From Acridotheres tristis (Eukaryota; Chordata; Aves; Passeriformes; Sturnidae), in NCBI GenBank assembly GCA_037013685.1, contig CM072894.1, forward strand, positions 11,423,449 to 11,487,448: a DNA stretch of 64,000 bases, written 5' to 3'. Made by a program: the position numbers and the translations under genes. Below are positions 47,193-60,949 of this stretch, in pieces (positions within the stretch are counted from its first letter, which is position 1; every line of letters begins with the position of its first letter). Under the pieces are notes generated by a model. It was not told where the DNA came from, searched no databases, and saw nothing but the letters and a program-made list of their open reading frames with translations.

Positions 47193-50100
47193 GATGTATA
47201 ATTGGATAGCATTTACAGCTGTAGAGTACAAAAAGAATAGTTTGTGTTTAGGAACTATAGTATTTGAATTAACTTCAGTGTGAAGATACTGATACTTATC
47301 ACTGGTGGTTTCAAAAATGGCTGTAGGGTCTAGTATTTGTAAGGAACCCTCATCAAAATGAGGGTTTGGCATGCTAAAAACCAGCAGTCTTTAACTTGGA
47401 AAGTATACAATATGAATGGGTAAAGAAAGCTGGTAAAATATGCTGCCTTTTGGTTGACAGTACTGTTTGTAGAAGCAGTGAACAATCACCATTTGGAATC
47501 AGTGTCACTGTGCAATGCAGAGCAGACTCTGCTTGACTTTGTTAAGAGTCATCAGCTTGGGCTCCCCAAATGTGGCTGGAGTTAGTGTTGTGCAGGGAAA
47601 TTAGACTGGAGGAAAACCAGGTGTAAAGGTAATTCCTTGTCCCTTTCTGTCCCCCCCTAAAGCAGGAAGACCAGGTTCTTACAAAATGACTTGTGTTGTT
47701 CTTCTCATAGGATGAAAATTAGAAGCTGAATTAATTCAGCTGTTGAGCGATAAGATCTTCAAATCATTTTAAATTTAATTTTTGATACTGGAAGATCTAT
47801 CTTGACTTGCAAAGTGTGAGGGAGAAATTAATTCTCTAACACAGTCCTTAATTCACCCAGCTGTAATTGAGTGCTGCAGCATATATTTCTACTGACTCAA
47901 ACTGTTTTGTGTTGTTGTGTCACCTTCCATTTTCATAATAGGCAAATTTGGCTTTAGGCATAAGCACAAGCAAAGGAGGTTGCTTTAGAGCACAATTTTC
48001 TGTCTGCTTTGACTGGGTTAAGAGATGGAGATGGGCCATTCCAGCAGCAAGGATGACCTTGTTTGCCACTGTGGTGTTTTATTTGTGAAACTCTACCATT
48101 GCTGCATCTGACAGAGATGGGGCTGCTCCTGGCTGTTCATATCCAGCCCTGTGGAGGTACAGGATACTGAGAAAGCAGGGAGGCTGCAGCACACACACCC
48201 CTCAGTGTTACTGACCCCCATTCTGAGTGCTGGAGGCTTCATGGTCTCTCAGCTCCTCCCAGAACCCATTTTGGTGCTGTAAGATTATATTCTGGCATGT
48301 TAAGTACAGAATTCTTACTTTGGCAAGGTTGAGTCTTTATAGAATTGTTGGGAAGCTTTGTATTAGCTACTGGATACCTTTTTAGGCACTCTTCCAGCCT
48401 TTCTGTTACAGTTGACAGAATGTTGTAAGGACATTAGCAAGGTTAGCTGCACAGGCTGTGACAACCTGTGTTACCATACCTTTTAGATTATTGAATTGAA
48501 CAGGTCACAGTCACATGGGAAATCTCCTGCAGAAGGTTATTTCAGTATAGCCTGTGAATTGTAAGAGCACTGGTTTTCATCTCTATTTTTGATAAATAGT
48601 TCTTGAATGGCCCAAAGTGAGCTATGAGACCTCCTAGAACTGTACTTATGATCCTGCAAATTTCGAAGTGGAGGTGACTGGTGTACAATTATGTGAAGCC
48701 TGATGAATTCAGCAAACAGTTAACTAAGTATTTGTAAATGTTTTTCTTCTCATTTCCAGTAAAATCATACATAATAAAAAGTTCCTGGAATGACAAGTAG
48801 AAATCCAGCTTAGTAGTTTAATAACTAATGGAGCCTGAAGACTTTGCTGATGACCCTAATCAATTTGAAGCTTAATTTTTAAGGAAAAATTGTAGTTGTT
48901 CTTTTAAAAATGTTTCCTTGCTATGTGAAGGATCTGTGGAAACAGCAGAATACTGTTAGGCCCTTGGGCTAAGTCTATCCAGAAAAATAATGGAGGAATA
49001 CAACAATTACTTGATATAATTTTTTGGTTGCAGCTTTTCTATGATACTTAAAAGTGGTGTTTTGAAAGATACAGCTAAACTATAAATTATTCAAGAAGAC
49101 AAAATTAAGATCTTAATACATGTTAGATCAAATGATCATTGTCATAACATATAGCAGTTAGAAAAATTAAGTGTAATATTTAAGATAATATCAATGTTGT
49201 TTTTAGGATGTCAAAACAGTTTCTCACAACTGTATCTGTGTAGAACAGAACGGCTTCCTTTTTTTTCTTTCTTTAATTCATGTTTGATTAGGGTATAATA
49301 TATGTAATCCAACCTGTCTTGTAACTTGTTTATAAAAATGAAAAATAAGATTGAGGACAAACAGGTTCTTGAAGGCTGAAATTTAATCCTTACTGCTTCT
49401 TAATGTGCAGCTGGTAATTTAAAACAATCATACATCTGAGTAGTCATAATATTCATCTCTTCTATCTTAAAGATAATCCAGGCAGATTTGAATAGCTGTT
49501 GGTTGTTAATCCCTCCAGCTAGAATTTTGCAAATGCTGTAGGGTGGGTGATAGTGTAGAAGCCACAGTCTGGAGGTATTAACAAGGCAGGGATGAAGATG
49601 GCTGTTTCCTGATGCCAGAAGTAGTGGTTGGACAATGGTGTTTATTTCTGATTTCAAGATTTCCCTGTGGAGTTTGGAGTTACTCAAATGCAGAAGTTCA
49701 GAAACAACCAATCATCCACTATCTTGAACTTGCACTTCTGGGAAAAGATATACTTTATTCTTCTGTGATAAATCACTCATGGATAGATTCACTGTTCTTC
49801 CATCTTACATTTTCACAAAAAATTTACCAAAAATACTCCATCTTAACTTCAGCCAGTATACTCATGTACCCCTTTACCCTTTGTAAAAAGGGCCAGCTTT
49901 GGCTTCCTGGGTCAGTGTTTTGAGAAGTTTACTTTGTTGGCTTTGTCAGATATTTAGTTTTACTTGCTAAATATCTGCCTGTTACGACTGCAGAATGGTT
50001 CCTAAATTCTGAGACTGTTTTGAAGACAAAATCATTAGTTCCTCAATCATTCATAATAGCCTGTTAAATAGAAATTAAGTAGCTAAAGACTTAAATGATC

Positions 50101-52383
50101 TCCCTTGTTGGTCATAGATATATTGCTGTAATGAAACATTCACGTTAAAATAACATCAAGATGAAAGAGCAATTTTTAATTATTTTTTCCCTCAAGGCTG
50201 CTTCCTGGTGCTGCAAATAAATTAATGTAGCAGCAACTGAGTGGTAAGAATGTGTTTTTCTATGACAGATGATGTATTTGTGTGATGTATGGAAAAAATC
50301 CCTGGCAGCAACAGTTGAGCAGTTACTGGTACGTGTGGTTGAAATTTGTGTAGGGTTTTCATCTCATAACAGCAAAGGGTGGCTGCAATTTTTAGAGAAT
50401 TTAGGAAACCTCTGTTGAATAAGGGCACTGAGTTATGGATAGAAAGAGACCACCTTTCACAGTCAAGGAAGTTATCTTCACTCTGAAACACTGATAACAG
50501 GCTTCTCTTTCCAGTGTAACATTCCTGCCTCTCTTTGCCAGCCTTCTTGCTATGTATATAAAATAGATGTGTAAAAGTCGGTCTTGAAGTGATCATGGAA
50601 TTGTGTGGAAACTTTGACAAAAGCTACCATTAAAAAAAAAGTAATTACAAATGTATGTGACTGGGACAGGTTAATTATGGTAGTTATGAGATGGTTTTCA
50701 TTTAACTATTGTTTTTGAGAGGCAGCAGTTAGACTCATGTAGCTGTGGGCACGTGGCCCAATCTAACTCCCACTGAAGCTGAATTAGATCATGTCAGGCT
50801 AATTTTGGAAAGTTGTAACCCTGCTCACTCTCAGTTGTCTTGAACTGCTTTTTCTGGAGAAGAGCATCTGATATTAATTTATAATTGAAATGCATTTACT
50901 TCAGCTGGGATGCAGGGCCTGATCAGCTAAGTTTGTAGCTGATGTTTAAGCTGGTCTTTAATTTCTGATCTGCCTAATCTAAAAAACCCACTCTGTAAAT
51001 AAGCTTTTTCCTTCATGTGCATGATTTTCTTTGTTTTTAGGTGATTTAGATGTAAAGAGGAAATTACAAACCTTTGCAAGGTGGCAGATCTCAGGTTTTA
51101 AAAGATGAAGGTGGGAGTGACCTACATGAGGATTAAAACTTGTAGCCTTGAAATGACTGGGAGTCAGGCAGGCACTTCTTCCTTCAGTGAAGGGATGAGA
51201 CATTCTGTGTCATTAATGTGCCTTCACTATGTTATAGGATGGAAGGAAATATTAATGCAGTAATTAATATCTCCTAAAAAAGAAGTTTAATTTGAGACAG
51301 CTAAGCATTTGATGCAAGAGGATGATACTGTGCCTCTGAGGAAGTTGCTTTAGGGCACTGTAGAAAAGGAAGTTGCTGAACTGCTGGAGGAGATACAGGT
51401 ATACAGGTGAATGTGCATTAGGATTTCTTATTATGTGTCTCTCTTAAAAGAGATTCTGTGTGGAGCAGTTGATAGAGGGGGAACTTTTTTTTTTTACAAT
51501 TCTTTAATATACTGGCTTCATTATGAAATATTTGGATTTTTAGCCAGCTGTTGACAAATGTGTGTTTTCCTGAACCTTCAGTTGCCTTTCTGTCTGAAAT
51601 ATAGTGCTTAGTGGAGCTTTTTTTGCTGTTTATTTGGTTACAGGAAATTAATTAACAGTGGAGGGGGCTGTGACACTGGGTACATTGCTTACTGATAAGA
51701 TTTTGGAAGCGGGTACTAATTAAGGCTATGTCTTGTGTCATTGTAACTGAGGAAAAAGTGATGGTGTTGTGGATTAGTGTAGGGGAGAAAAAGAAGTGAA
51801 AGTTACTGCAGGAAGCACAGTATTAAAGCAATTGCAGTAGAAGGTTATTTAGAAATCCAAGTGAAAGCCTTAACTTCTGTAGAACTATGCAATGTTTTGC
51901 AAGTCTCTCAAAATAACTGGTAATGCTTGTCGAGTAACTTCAGTTTCCCATTAAAACTGCATCTATCAAAAGCAGAATCTCTTGAAGACTGTTGGTAGCA
52001 GCACTTACTGTTTTAACTTCTGAGACATCATAGTCTCCTGAGATTAAATTGGAATCTTTACTGAATTTAAAAGTAAAGCTTTGATGTGAAATTGGAGTCT
52101 TGCATATGAAATGTTAGCTGTGAAGGCAAAACCTCCTTAGGCAGAAAACTGTATGTGTAAATTTTTTCTCTTACAGAAACATTTAATCAGGAAGATGAAA
52201 ATGAAGTGTTTTACTTGCACTGACATTGAAATGTTTTGGAAATGTTTTTAAATTTCTGCTATGCACCAAACCCACAAAATGCTGAAAACCATGTTAAAAG
52301 AGCAAACATGTTTGTTTGAAAAAGCAGAAACATTTCAAATATTATTTTTACAAAAACACCAATAACCCAAAACCCAAACTTTC

Positions 52384-52400
52384 TTTTTTTTTTTTTTTTT
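52384..52400. repeat. T17 tract
   Basis: Run of 17 T in intron 3, flanked by CTTTC-like sequence. Simple homopolymer. Confidence 0.95.
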
Positions 52401-54306
52401 CCTTTTACGAGTACATTCCTTATTGCTTTGCTGGACTCCTGTTGGAGCACACTTGCTAGGAAAGGTAACTGCAGGAATTAGTAATGCATTGTGACCTGGA
52501 GGGCCGAGAGCAAGGTTCTTCATAAAATTCTCTTTAAAATATGCTGGAATCTAAAAAGGGCTTTTTTTGGATGCAAGGTGGGATTTTTTTCTGTATCTTG
52601 AAGTTGCAATATAGTGTGTTTATGAAGTGCTAGAGCTGTATTTGCACTTTGTTTCAGAGGGCTAAACATTTTTCTTAAGTCCTTAGAGATTTCAATTCCT
52701 CCAGTACCTGTGAGCATAGTTGAGTACCTGTGGACAAGCATTTTAGCTTATTTGTTTGATACAATTGTCTGATCTGCATCTTTGTCCTCTTTGAAGTAGT
52801 CTGCTTGTTTCTAGTACTCCACAGTGACTATTTTATTCACACTTAACATCTAAAATTAAGAAAGGAAACACCATTTTTTAAATAATGTAATCACTGGCCT
52901 TGCCACCTTCGGTAATGGTGAAAATGTGCATTTTAAGTTAACCAATATCTGTAAAGAAGTTATTCACAGTCTTGTATCATGTGCAGTTCCTGAGGCAATA
53001 ATTTGCATCTCAGCTGGAAATTACTTGCTTATGTTTTATGCACTTCTAAGGGTTTAAAGATCTGCAAATATCTTTGGGTAATACAAATACAGTAAAGATA
53101 GTATTTCCATTTACTGAGAATGCTGAGTACTGTCACAGTTTGATGTTGTTGTTATTACATGTTATACAATACATTCAGTGTATTAGATGATATCTTTTGT
53201 GACAGTGTTTGTTGAGGCTTTATTGTGAATGCCTTATAGACACAAGGTAAAAGTGGATCAGGCTCCCAAGAATGATACTCTTTCAGAATGCATTAGTGGA
53301 AAGCTGGATTGTAAATAATAAAGGTAGCAGATAAGGAATTGTTTTGCCTCATCTCAAGGCAAAGTGGAGAATAGACAGGGGTGTTATACATTTTATGTCT
53401 TTATTCACATGCTGCAATATGCAGTGTAATACATGTATGCAATATCATCGTTATTCTAAACAAACCCTACACTGCTACTTAATACAAAATAATCTGAGAA
53501 ATAGGAGCTCTCTGGAAGGCAGATTGACCTGTCAGAGCCCTTTTGGGTGACAGTGTGGATCGACAGGCTTTCTGATGATGATAGGCTTCAGTAACTATTC
53601 CTCAAATATTTTAAGGCTGGATGCTGTAAATTTTAACATTTCAGTGGGAGTTAAGACTGTACCTCTGTGGGAGCATTTCTCCTTTAAAGACTTGTGAACT
53701 TTGTTTAGGTAACTGCTCAACAAAGTACACTGACTGAATTAGCCAAGAGAGTGTACATTGAAGTCATTGCCAAGCAAAATGGAAACACTGTTTATGTTTT
53801 GTGCCTGTTCTGCTTGTCTGTGTCCCTGTGCTTTTTCAAATGTTTATTTTCACGTTGGCTGTGTTGATCTCCTGCTTTCCCTGTCTTGTCATGCTAAAGG
53901 CTCCTTGCAGTGAGCTAGAATGGCAGAAATGGCCGTGCACAGGCTGCTCAGCAGCTCCAGCTCCTGACAGAGGGCATTAGCTTCAAAATGCTGCCGTTGT
54001 GTCTCCCTGGGCAGCCTGGAGCTGCTGGGCTTGCTGAGAACACTATTTCTCAGGATTTTTAGCATGGCTCTGCTCTAGTTTTCTTGAACATTTTGCGGTG
54101 AATGGAGTTAAGATTAAAAGGCACAAGAGCTCTGTGAAGTTTGATTATAAAGCACTGCTAGGTGTTGCCAGCTACGACTAATAAATTCTCACCCTATGCC
54201 CAGCACAGTAATAGTCTTTGTCCTCAGAGTACTGGCATAGCAAGAGGCAGACTTGAGACTGGAGCTGTTAAGTGCAAAACAGAAGATCACTTATAAATAT
54301 TGGGTT

Positions 54307-54311
54307 ATTTG
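54307..54311. repeat. Target-site duplication, left copy (ATTTG)
   Basis: ATTTG directly precedes the TGT start of the solo LTR and is repeated exactly at 54970-54974 directly after its ACA end. Confidence 0.8.
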
Positions 54312-54969
54312 TGTTGGGAAGGATAAGGATTTGACAGGAAGATCTCACAGATACGTATGTATAACAGAAAGATCTTTGAATATAGAATCTGAAGGAGAAA
54401 TAGAAATGATAGCAAGTTTTGATGGAGAAGAAAAGAATTGCTGAGCCAGTCTTACTGGGTCATTAGAAGGCAAAGAGCACGTGAGTTGGAAGGGGCTTTT
54501 ATGACTTAGAGCAAAGGATAAATCCACCTCAAACAAAAGAGGTTTTTACCAAGCAAAAAGATTTTCACAGACAAACAAGAAATCCAACGTTGCAAGTAGA
54601 GAAAAGATCTCAGAATTTTCCACTGCAAGAAAACTGAAAAACAACTTCTAGCTTAAACTGTAGCATACTAACTTTTTGTGATTGGAAACATGATTGGAAA
54701 CATGAATATGGTAACGTTAGTAGTTAGGATAGGCTATAGGTAATAGTGAAGATATTGATTGGTTGTCATGTATTAAGATGCCCTGTAATGAAAAGTATAT
54801 AATGCATTGTAACCAGAACTAAAGAAGCTTCAGCCCAACCTGCAGCTGTGGCTGCAAAGGCTGGGCTCTTGTCACCCACGACCCGTGAATTGCTGGATCG
54901 TTTGGATATAATAAGCAGCATTTTAAAGAGCTGCCTGGAGCCCCACATCCCTCATTTTTGGCTCTTACA
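54312..54969 (+). mobile_element. Solo LTR of an endogenous retrovirus (658 bp)
   Basis: The element starts TGTTGGGAAGG, ends GGCTCTTACA (TGT...ACA inverted ends), and is flanked by a perfect 5-bp duplication ATTTG. Inside, in the expected order for + orientation, are a U3-like AT-rich region, a TATA box (TATATAAT, 54796-54803) and a degenerate polyadenylation signal AATAAG (54910-54915) about 110 bases downstream. A GC-richer R/U5 segment then reads CTGCCTGGAGCCCCACATCC and TCATTTTTGGCTCTTACA. No internal retroviral genes or second LTR are present, so this is a solo LTR left by recombination. A 5-bp duplication suits ERVL- or ERV1-like elements better than 6-bp ERVK elements. The style resembles songbird LTRs, but I cannot name the family. 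It lies in the same orientation as BMPR2. Confidence 0.85.
54680..54703. repeat. 12-bp tandem duplication inside the LTR
   Basis: GATTGGAAACAT occurs twice back to back in the U3 part of the solo LTR. Tandem duplications in U3 are common and may alter promoter or enhancer strength. Here it could equally be a private slippage event. Confidence 0.9.
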
Positions 54970-54974
54970 ATTTG
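54970..54974. repeat. Target-site duplication, right copy (ATTTG)
   Basis: Exact copy of the 5 bases that precede the LTR. It marks the integration site and shows that both LTR ends are intact. Confidence 0.8.
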
Positions 54975-57900
54975 CTGTTCGGTGCTATTAGACTCATCTG
55001 TGTAGAACAGTGTTTAGATAATGGACAACCTTTCATGTCGTTTTCTTGCCCCTTATTAGACATTTTGAGTAAGCCTCACTTGTTTCTGTCCTATGTGCTA
55101 GTTTGCTGACAAAAAATCTGATTCTCTGTCATGGTTTTTAGATGGATACAATTTATTAAGAAAGCTTTAGGCTCTTGGCATTTGACTTACTCTTAGAATA
55201 GGCTGTTAACCCAGCTGCTTTGCAGTCTTACCTGAGTTGCAGCTATAGCTCAGCACAATGCCGCAGAGGAGACTGAAAGCCCAGACAGACACTTGGCCCT
55301 TCAAAGTTGGTCATTAATTATTTTTCCTTATTGAGCTGCTTTTGACAATTTTTTTTCTTTATCTGAAAAATAATGTGGTCCAGAAAATCCAATACATTAC
55401 TTGACATTGATTTCTGGCTCCTTTCCCTATGATATAGCAGTCAGTGTATCTTCAGGGAGGGTGCTATCTGGAGAAAAAATGCTAACAACCTTTCAATCTG
55501 GCACAATCCTAGGAGCTCTAGGTAGATAAAGCAGTTGGTTTTTAACAGTGTGATGTTGTTTCTAAGGACACTTGAATTAGTTTTAGACAAAAGAGCTGGA
55601 ATTATGTAGGTTAGCTGCCAGGAGGCTGCAGGCAGTGCTGTGTCAGTGGCTTGCAGGTGCTGCAGCCAAAGCCTGAGCTTGAGCCTGTCTGTGCTTATGT
55701 TTGTAGATAAGCACCAAGTGACTCTTTGTGGGGTTTGATTGCTTTCACACCTGTGCTGCTGGACCATCTTCTGTCAGCACGATGAAAAGGGTTAAGAGCT
55801 ACACTTGTTAGAAGCTATGGATTGTCTCTTGCCCTTCATCCTTTCATCATATCAGACAAAATCTTTGCATGTGGATGGATTTTGGGGATCAGTGTTTTAA
55901 ATTCGTTTTCCTTACAAGGAAAGGCTCATATCCTTCTTACTAAAAGAGTGAATGGCAAATTCAGTGTTTGGATTGTGAACTTGTGACTAACTCTGGAATT
56001 CTAAATGTGAAGTTTCATGACTGGGCATCTGGCTGCTGACATATATCATCCTGGCTATAGAGATCTCCATTATTTCTGAAGAACTGAAATGTCAGGGTTG
56101 TTTCGAAGTTGCCTGAGGAGATCTTTTGGCTTTCTGGCTAACAGAACACACGTGCTTGAAAAACAGAGCTCATAGAGCATCCAGGGGAGTCAGTACAACC
56201 CAGAAGGTATCTGGTCATGTTAGCCTGATTATACACCAATTGCAGGTTTATTCAAAGCTGTCATTTTCAAGATGGAATAACTCCTATTGTTGCTGTCCAA
56301 ATAGACATATATTCACTATATTCAGTATATTCACTAAAAGCTTAGTGAAGATTCCTGTGAATTTAATTGTTCTTAAACAGGGATTCCATTTGATACCAGA
56401 AGTCTGTTTATATTTGTGTTGGTTGTATAATGAAGAAAGCTTACTGTGGCTAATAGGTCAGATTAGGGTGTGGTAAGTTCCTGAAAAAGTCATAAGGAGA
56501 CCTAACTGAAGTTATAGAGTTCCTCGATCCATAACTACTTTTGTATACCCATACTGAGTATTTCTTTGTGTCTTTTTATTTTATCTTGGTATTTTGTGGC
56601 ATTACTTTTCTTAGTCATGCTGCACTTTTGTTTTCTTTCTGTGATAGGTTTGGGAATGTTCCTTCCTTCCTTATATATTGAATTAGCTGTTCTTGATGTA
56701 TACCATTCACTAATACTATTTTTGCTGGTTTGTGTTTAATAAATAAAATGAATGGTGAGGCGTTGCTATGGACACTAATACATAAGCATTCGAGTTGGGA
56801 CACCAAGTATTGTGTCTATTTTTGTGTGTGGCAGAGACCTTTTTTCCCTTGTTGCAATTGTCATTAGGACTGAATTTTGTGGTCGGAGATCAGATTTTTC
56901 ATGTCAGCTGTTAGAGGTCTGCAGGTTTTTGTTGTTGTGTTTTAGCTTCCGTGATTTCAATACCAGAATAGGTATTGATCTTTTGAAAAACTGAACATCA
57001 GATTTACTTAGACAGTTCGTCAATTTATTTCTCAGAAGTCTTGGTTTGTTTGTCAGTGTTTTATTCTGTAACACATTTCTTAATTTGAAAGAAATCAATA
57101 TATTAATTAGCGTTAAAATATAAAACCTTACTTTCACCCTATTTCAGTTTGCTTGAGTCGTATACTTCCATGCAGAATTAATTAATGGAAAAACATTTGA
57201 AGTATAGATATGTCTAGGGGGGAGAAGTTAGGAATTCAATCTTTAAGGGCAAGGAATGTGCTGAAAAAGGGAATTGTGAAGATTTTCTATTACCTTAGCT
57301 TTTTTCATTTTTTAAATTATGCTTCAGCTTTTTTCTCTTATTTTTAAGTAGGAAGACAGATTTGTAATTTTCTGAGAGATCTGAGGAAGGGCTTTCTTTT
57401 CTAAGACATTAATACCAAGCTGCAGTGAGATAGGAGTTTGTGATCCAGTTCTTTTAAATTCCTTTGAAGATTTCAGTGAGGTGGACTCAAGTGTTTAATC
57501 ACTACAGTTTATTTGAGAAGTTTATTTAAAAGCATTTATTTGAAAGGTTGAGCCTACAAAATACTGCATATATGTTTCTTGGCATTATTATTTCCTAAAA
57601 GTTTCTGGAGTACCTGTGAATGATATTACACAGCTTTTGACTTTGGCCTGGATTTTTGCCTTCCCTCAGACTGGTGGCATGAGGCTCATTTAGAAACTGC
57701 TTGCAGCCCTCTAAGTGTTTTCTGAGACTAGCAAAAAATTCCTTGTTTCAGACATTCATATGGACTTAAAACTATATATAGTTTGAGCAAGGATGTAAGG
57801 TATCCTTGCATCCTGTGTGAAAACACTTCTCACTTTCATAATGCTAGAACAGGAAATACAAGTGTTGGAGCTGTAGCAGTGAAAGTGATTTTTTTTTCCC

Positions 57901-60899
57901 CGTATGCCAAATAAAAATATTTCTTTTTCTCTTACTTCTTTTTATCTTTGAGTTGTGGTTCAGGGCCCTAACAACTTGTTCACCAACTGGCTGTGTCTGT
58001 CTGAAGGAATATACTGCTGATATGTGCTCTAGACAGCTGAACCAACTATATGGAGCCACTGCAATCATTTTTGCCTGGTTGTAGTTCTGTTCCTCCTATT
58101 AAAGCATTAATCTGCTCTAAAAGTAGTGATGCGTGTAGAAATAGAACTTAAAACCCCAATAAATTAGTACTAGTGTTATAGAACAGAAGCACACTTTTTA
58201 TGTATGTATTCCTTTGACTTGAGGGGTTTTACTCTTTTAAAAAACTAAAACCAAAATAATGCACACATAAAAACTTCAAAAAGAAGCAAAACCCAAATCC
58301 ACCCCCTGATCCCCAATAGAAGAAACAGACAAAATAACCCCCAAGCATGGAGAAAATACCCACATTCACACCAGCATGAACAGGGTAGACATTCAAACTG
58401 CAGCAAATAACAAATTGGTTCTATTCAAAGTGTGGTTCTGTTTTTCTCCATTTCTGTTCTCTGAGGATATAATTGCAGTGACTAAGGCAAAATGGATGAT
58501 GCTGAGCCACAGTGAATTGCACTGAGCAGTGCTCTTCCTTTGGATGCAGGTCCAGACACTGCTGTTCCACAGTGCTATGGGAAGGCAGAGAGGACTTGGT
58601 GGAAATGTATTGCAAATTAAAAGCCAGAGAAATCAGTGACAGATGAACATTTAGAAAATATTTTAATTGGTTTTTTGAGTTTTTTTTAATGAGTCTGAAG
58701 AGTAAGTTGAGTTTCTGTGCCTTTATCAGATGGATCCTGCACTTGTTAGCTGCAGGTGAGGCTGTGTTTGGGTGAGCAGAGCTCACTCACCCCTGCATGG
58801 GCACTCTCTCTGCAGAGCCATTCACAGCCCCTCTGAGCAAACCACCCCTGGGGGGTGAGATGAGTCCAGGCTGCAGCCCAGGAGCATCACACATCGCTGA
58901 GCACTGTGCCTGCCACTCTGCCGTGCTGTGCCCAGGCTCTGCCTGCCCTGCTCAGACTGGCACAGGGAGGGTAGGCTGTCCCTGCCAGCTGTGCAGGGTT
59001 CCACAGGAGATTGGTCTGGCACTAAGAGAGTAGTTAGTGAGTAAGAGCAGTGGGAGGGAGTGCATCAAGGAAAAGGTTTGAAAGTAATTTGAGATTTTGG
59101 TGTATAGCTCAGATGTGCCAACATTGCTTTTCCTTTTTTTCTACAGTTAAATGTTATTTTCAGGAAGGTTAGCTGGTTTGGGTTTTTTGGGGGGGCATTT
59201 ATTTCTTTTTGTTCAGTGTGATTTTGTTTTTATTATTTCAATTAAAACTGAAAACATAAAGCCTTTTGGCAGGGGGGGAATTTTCATAATAGTCATGGAG
59301 TGCTAGATACCTGTGATGAAGGCAATAATAAATAGGGATAATAGGGGAAAAGATCATAAATTGTGAATCCTTGATTTCACTAGATATTCCAGAATAGACC
59401 AAGTGAAATAAGGTACTAAAGATATCAGTCTGAACAGATTCTCCCAACTCTGCTGAGCTTGATCCTACACTGAACTGGTGTGCAATATTATAATCTGTAG
59501 TAGACTGCTCAGAGCAGGGAGTGGAGGTGAGCAGAGTCCTACATTTAAGAAGACTCTGGCTGTGTGGTCACTGTGCCATGATTGCTGTGGAATAAGGGGA
59601 CACAACACTAAGTATTTGATCAGCTGAGATCTTGTGTCACCTAAATGTTCATCAAGGACATGTTCATTTTATGCCTGCACACTTATATGTGAGTTTATGA
59701 ACGAGTTGGTAGGTGGACATAAACAGGTAAATTTAGAGCTTTTTCTAGTTTTTTCTACCTGTATAAGAATTGAAATTACCACTTTTTGGGCATTTATAAT
59801 GCTTAAGCTGAACCTGATGAGTAGCCTAGCACATCTGCTGCCAGAAGCATGACATGAATTTCTTCCACTGCCTTAATGTCTTTGTAATCATTGTAATGGG
59901 CTATGTCTTATTCCCAAAAGTGCTATTGGCACAATGCTGACCTGTGTTATGATAGAGCCCTTGAAATGAGATTGGAAGGCAGGCTTTTCCATTCTTTCTA
60001 GATGATTGTGGAATGAAACAGTTACCAGGTAGGTGCAGGTTTTGCTGAGAAGCAAGTATGTTCCTGCAAATGCCATCAGCTTCCACCTGTAATGGAACTA
60101 TGTTTTGATTGTTTGGTAGAAATGTGGTCAAGTACTTGACAACTTCATATAGTTTTGCAGTGAACTGGGCTCCTGACAGACCTTGCCAGGTGTTGAAACT
60201 TTTCAGGAAATGGCAGTCTAGAAAGAAAAATAGAAAGTGTGTTGTGTAAGCATCATGGAACTCACGGAACACTTGAATTTCCTTTTTTAAAGGATAGGTT
60301 GGGAACCAGAACTCTTGTCTAAAACAATAATAGGACAATAACTGCTCAGAGGCATAACTGGTGTGATCACCTGTGAGTTGTTAGAAGGAATAAGTAAGGA
60401 TAACAAGGAAAAAATACCCAACTATGAAACCATAGTTAAGGCTGAAAGCATGAAGTTGATTTACAATCATAAATCCTTAATAAATTTCCATAATAAATGC
60501 TTCATATATTTTTGTCCTGGTTATGCGTTTTCACTTTGATGAAGCTTATAGAGCTGCATATTCCTAAATCTAGATTAGTGACCAAACAAGGATGTATTTA
60601 AAGTGTCTTCAGTGAAGTGTAGAAATGTTTTGATGGTGACCAGTTGGGCACCAGAAGAACCATCTGAAAACATTCCTGTGACTGCATGTATTTTGTGATG
60701 TGATAAAGCAGGAACACCTGTCAGAAGGGAGTCTGTCTCAAGTTTAATTTTGGGTGTTTTGTTTTGCAAAAAGAGATTTCTACTTGCTTAATGGGACTTG
60801 AGGTTTTTGCCTTTCGTTTTAATAGGATTTCATGGTACGGTCAGGATTTGAGTAAATTATATTGACGGAAGACTTCTTTATATTCATTTTTTTCAGGCT
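54975..60899. other. BMPR2: BMPR2 intron 3 sequence, no gene
   Basis: AT-rich intron. The stretch 58790-59030 is GC-rich but CpG-poor (many CAGCC, CTGCC and GCACTG words) and has no recognised repeat or exon. Degenerate ATATTCACT-like copies lie at 56308-56335. A - strand open frame of 145 codons at 59901-60338 is not recognisable as a protein. Confidence 0.55.
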
Positions 60900-60949
60900 C
60901 CTTTTTGCATTCTTATTTCTACAGTATCTGTGTAAATAAGGTACCAGTT

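Larger units (their letters stand above)
46342..54306 (+). other. BMPR2: BMPR2 intron 3, 5' part, no gene
   Basis: Starts with the consensus GTAAGTCA. If retained, the reading frame continues for 26 codons to a TAA at 46416-46418. Two AATAAA hexamers lie at 47109-47114 and 47187-47192. The rest is AT-rich intron with a T17 run at 52384-52400 and a small ATACAGGT duplication at 51393-51408. No repeat family was recognised. Confidence 0.8.

Noticed and set aside
54253..54444. Open frame overlapping the left end of the solo LTR
   Set aside because: It crosses the insertion boundary and lies largely in U3, which is non-coding. No viral gene is present.
54480..54500. GAGTTGGAAGGGGCTTTT considered as another CR1 3' end
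   Set aside because: Similarity is limited to the short GTTGGAAGGG word, and the position is inside the LTR, whose structure explains the sequence better.
59901..60338. Open frame of 145 codons, - strand
   Set aside because: Peptide not recognised, no splice or promoter context, and about one frame of this length is expected by chance in the window.
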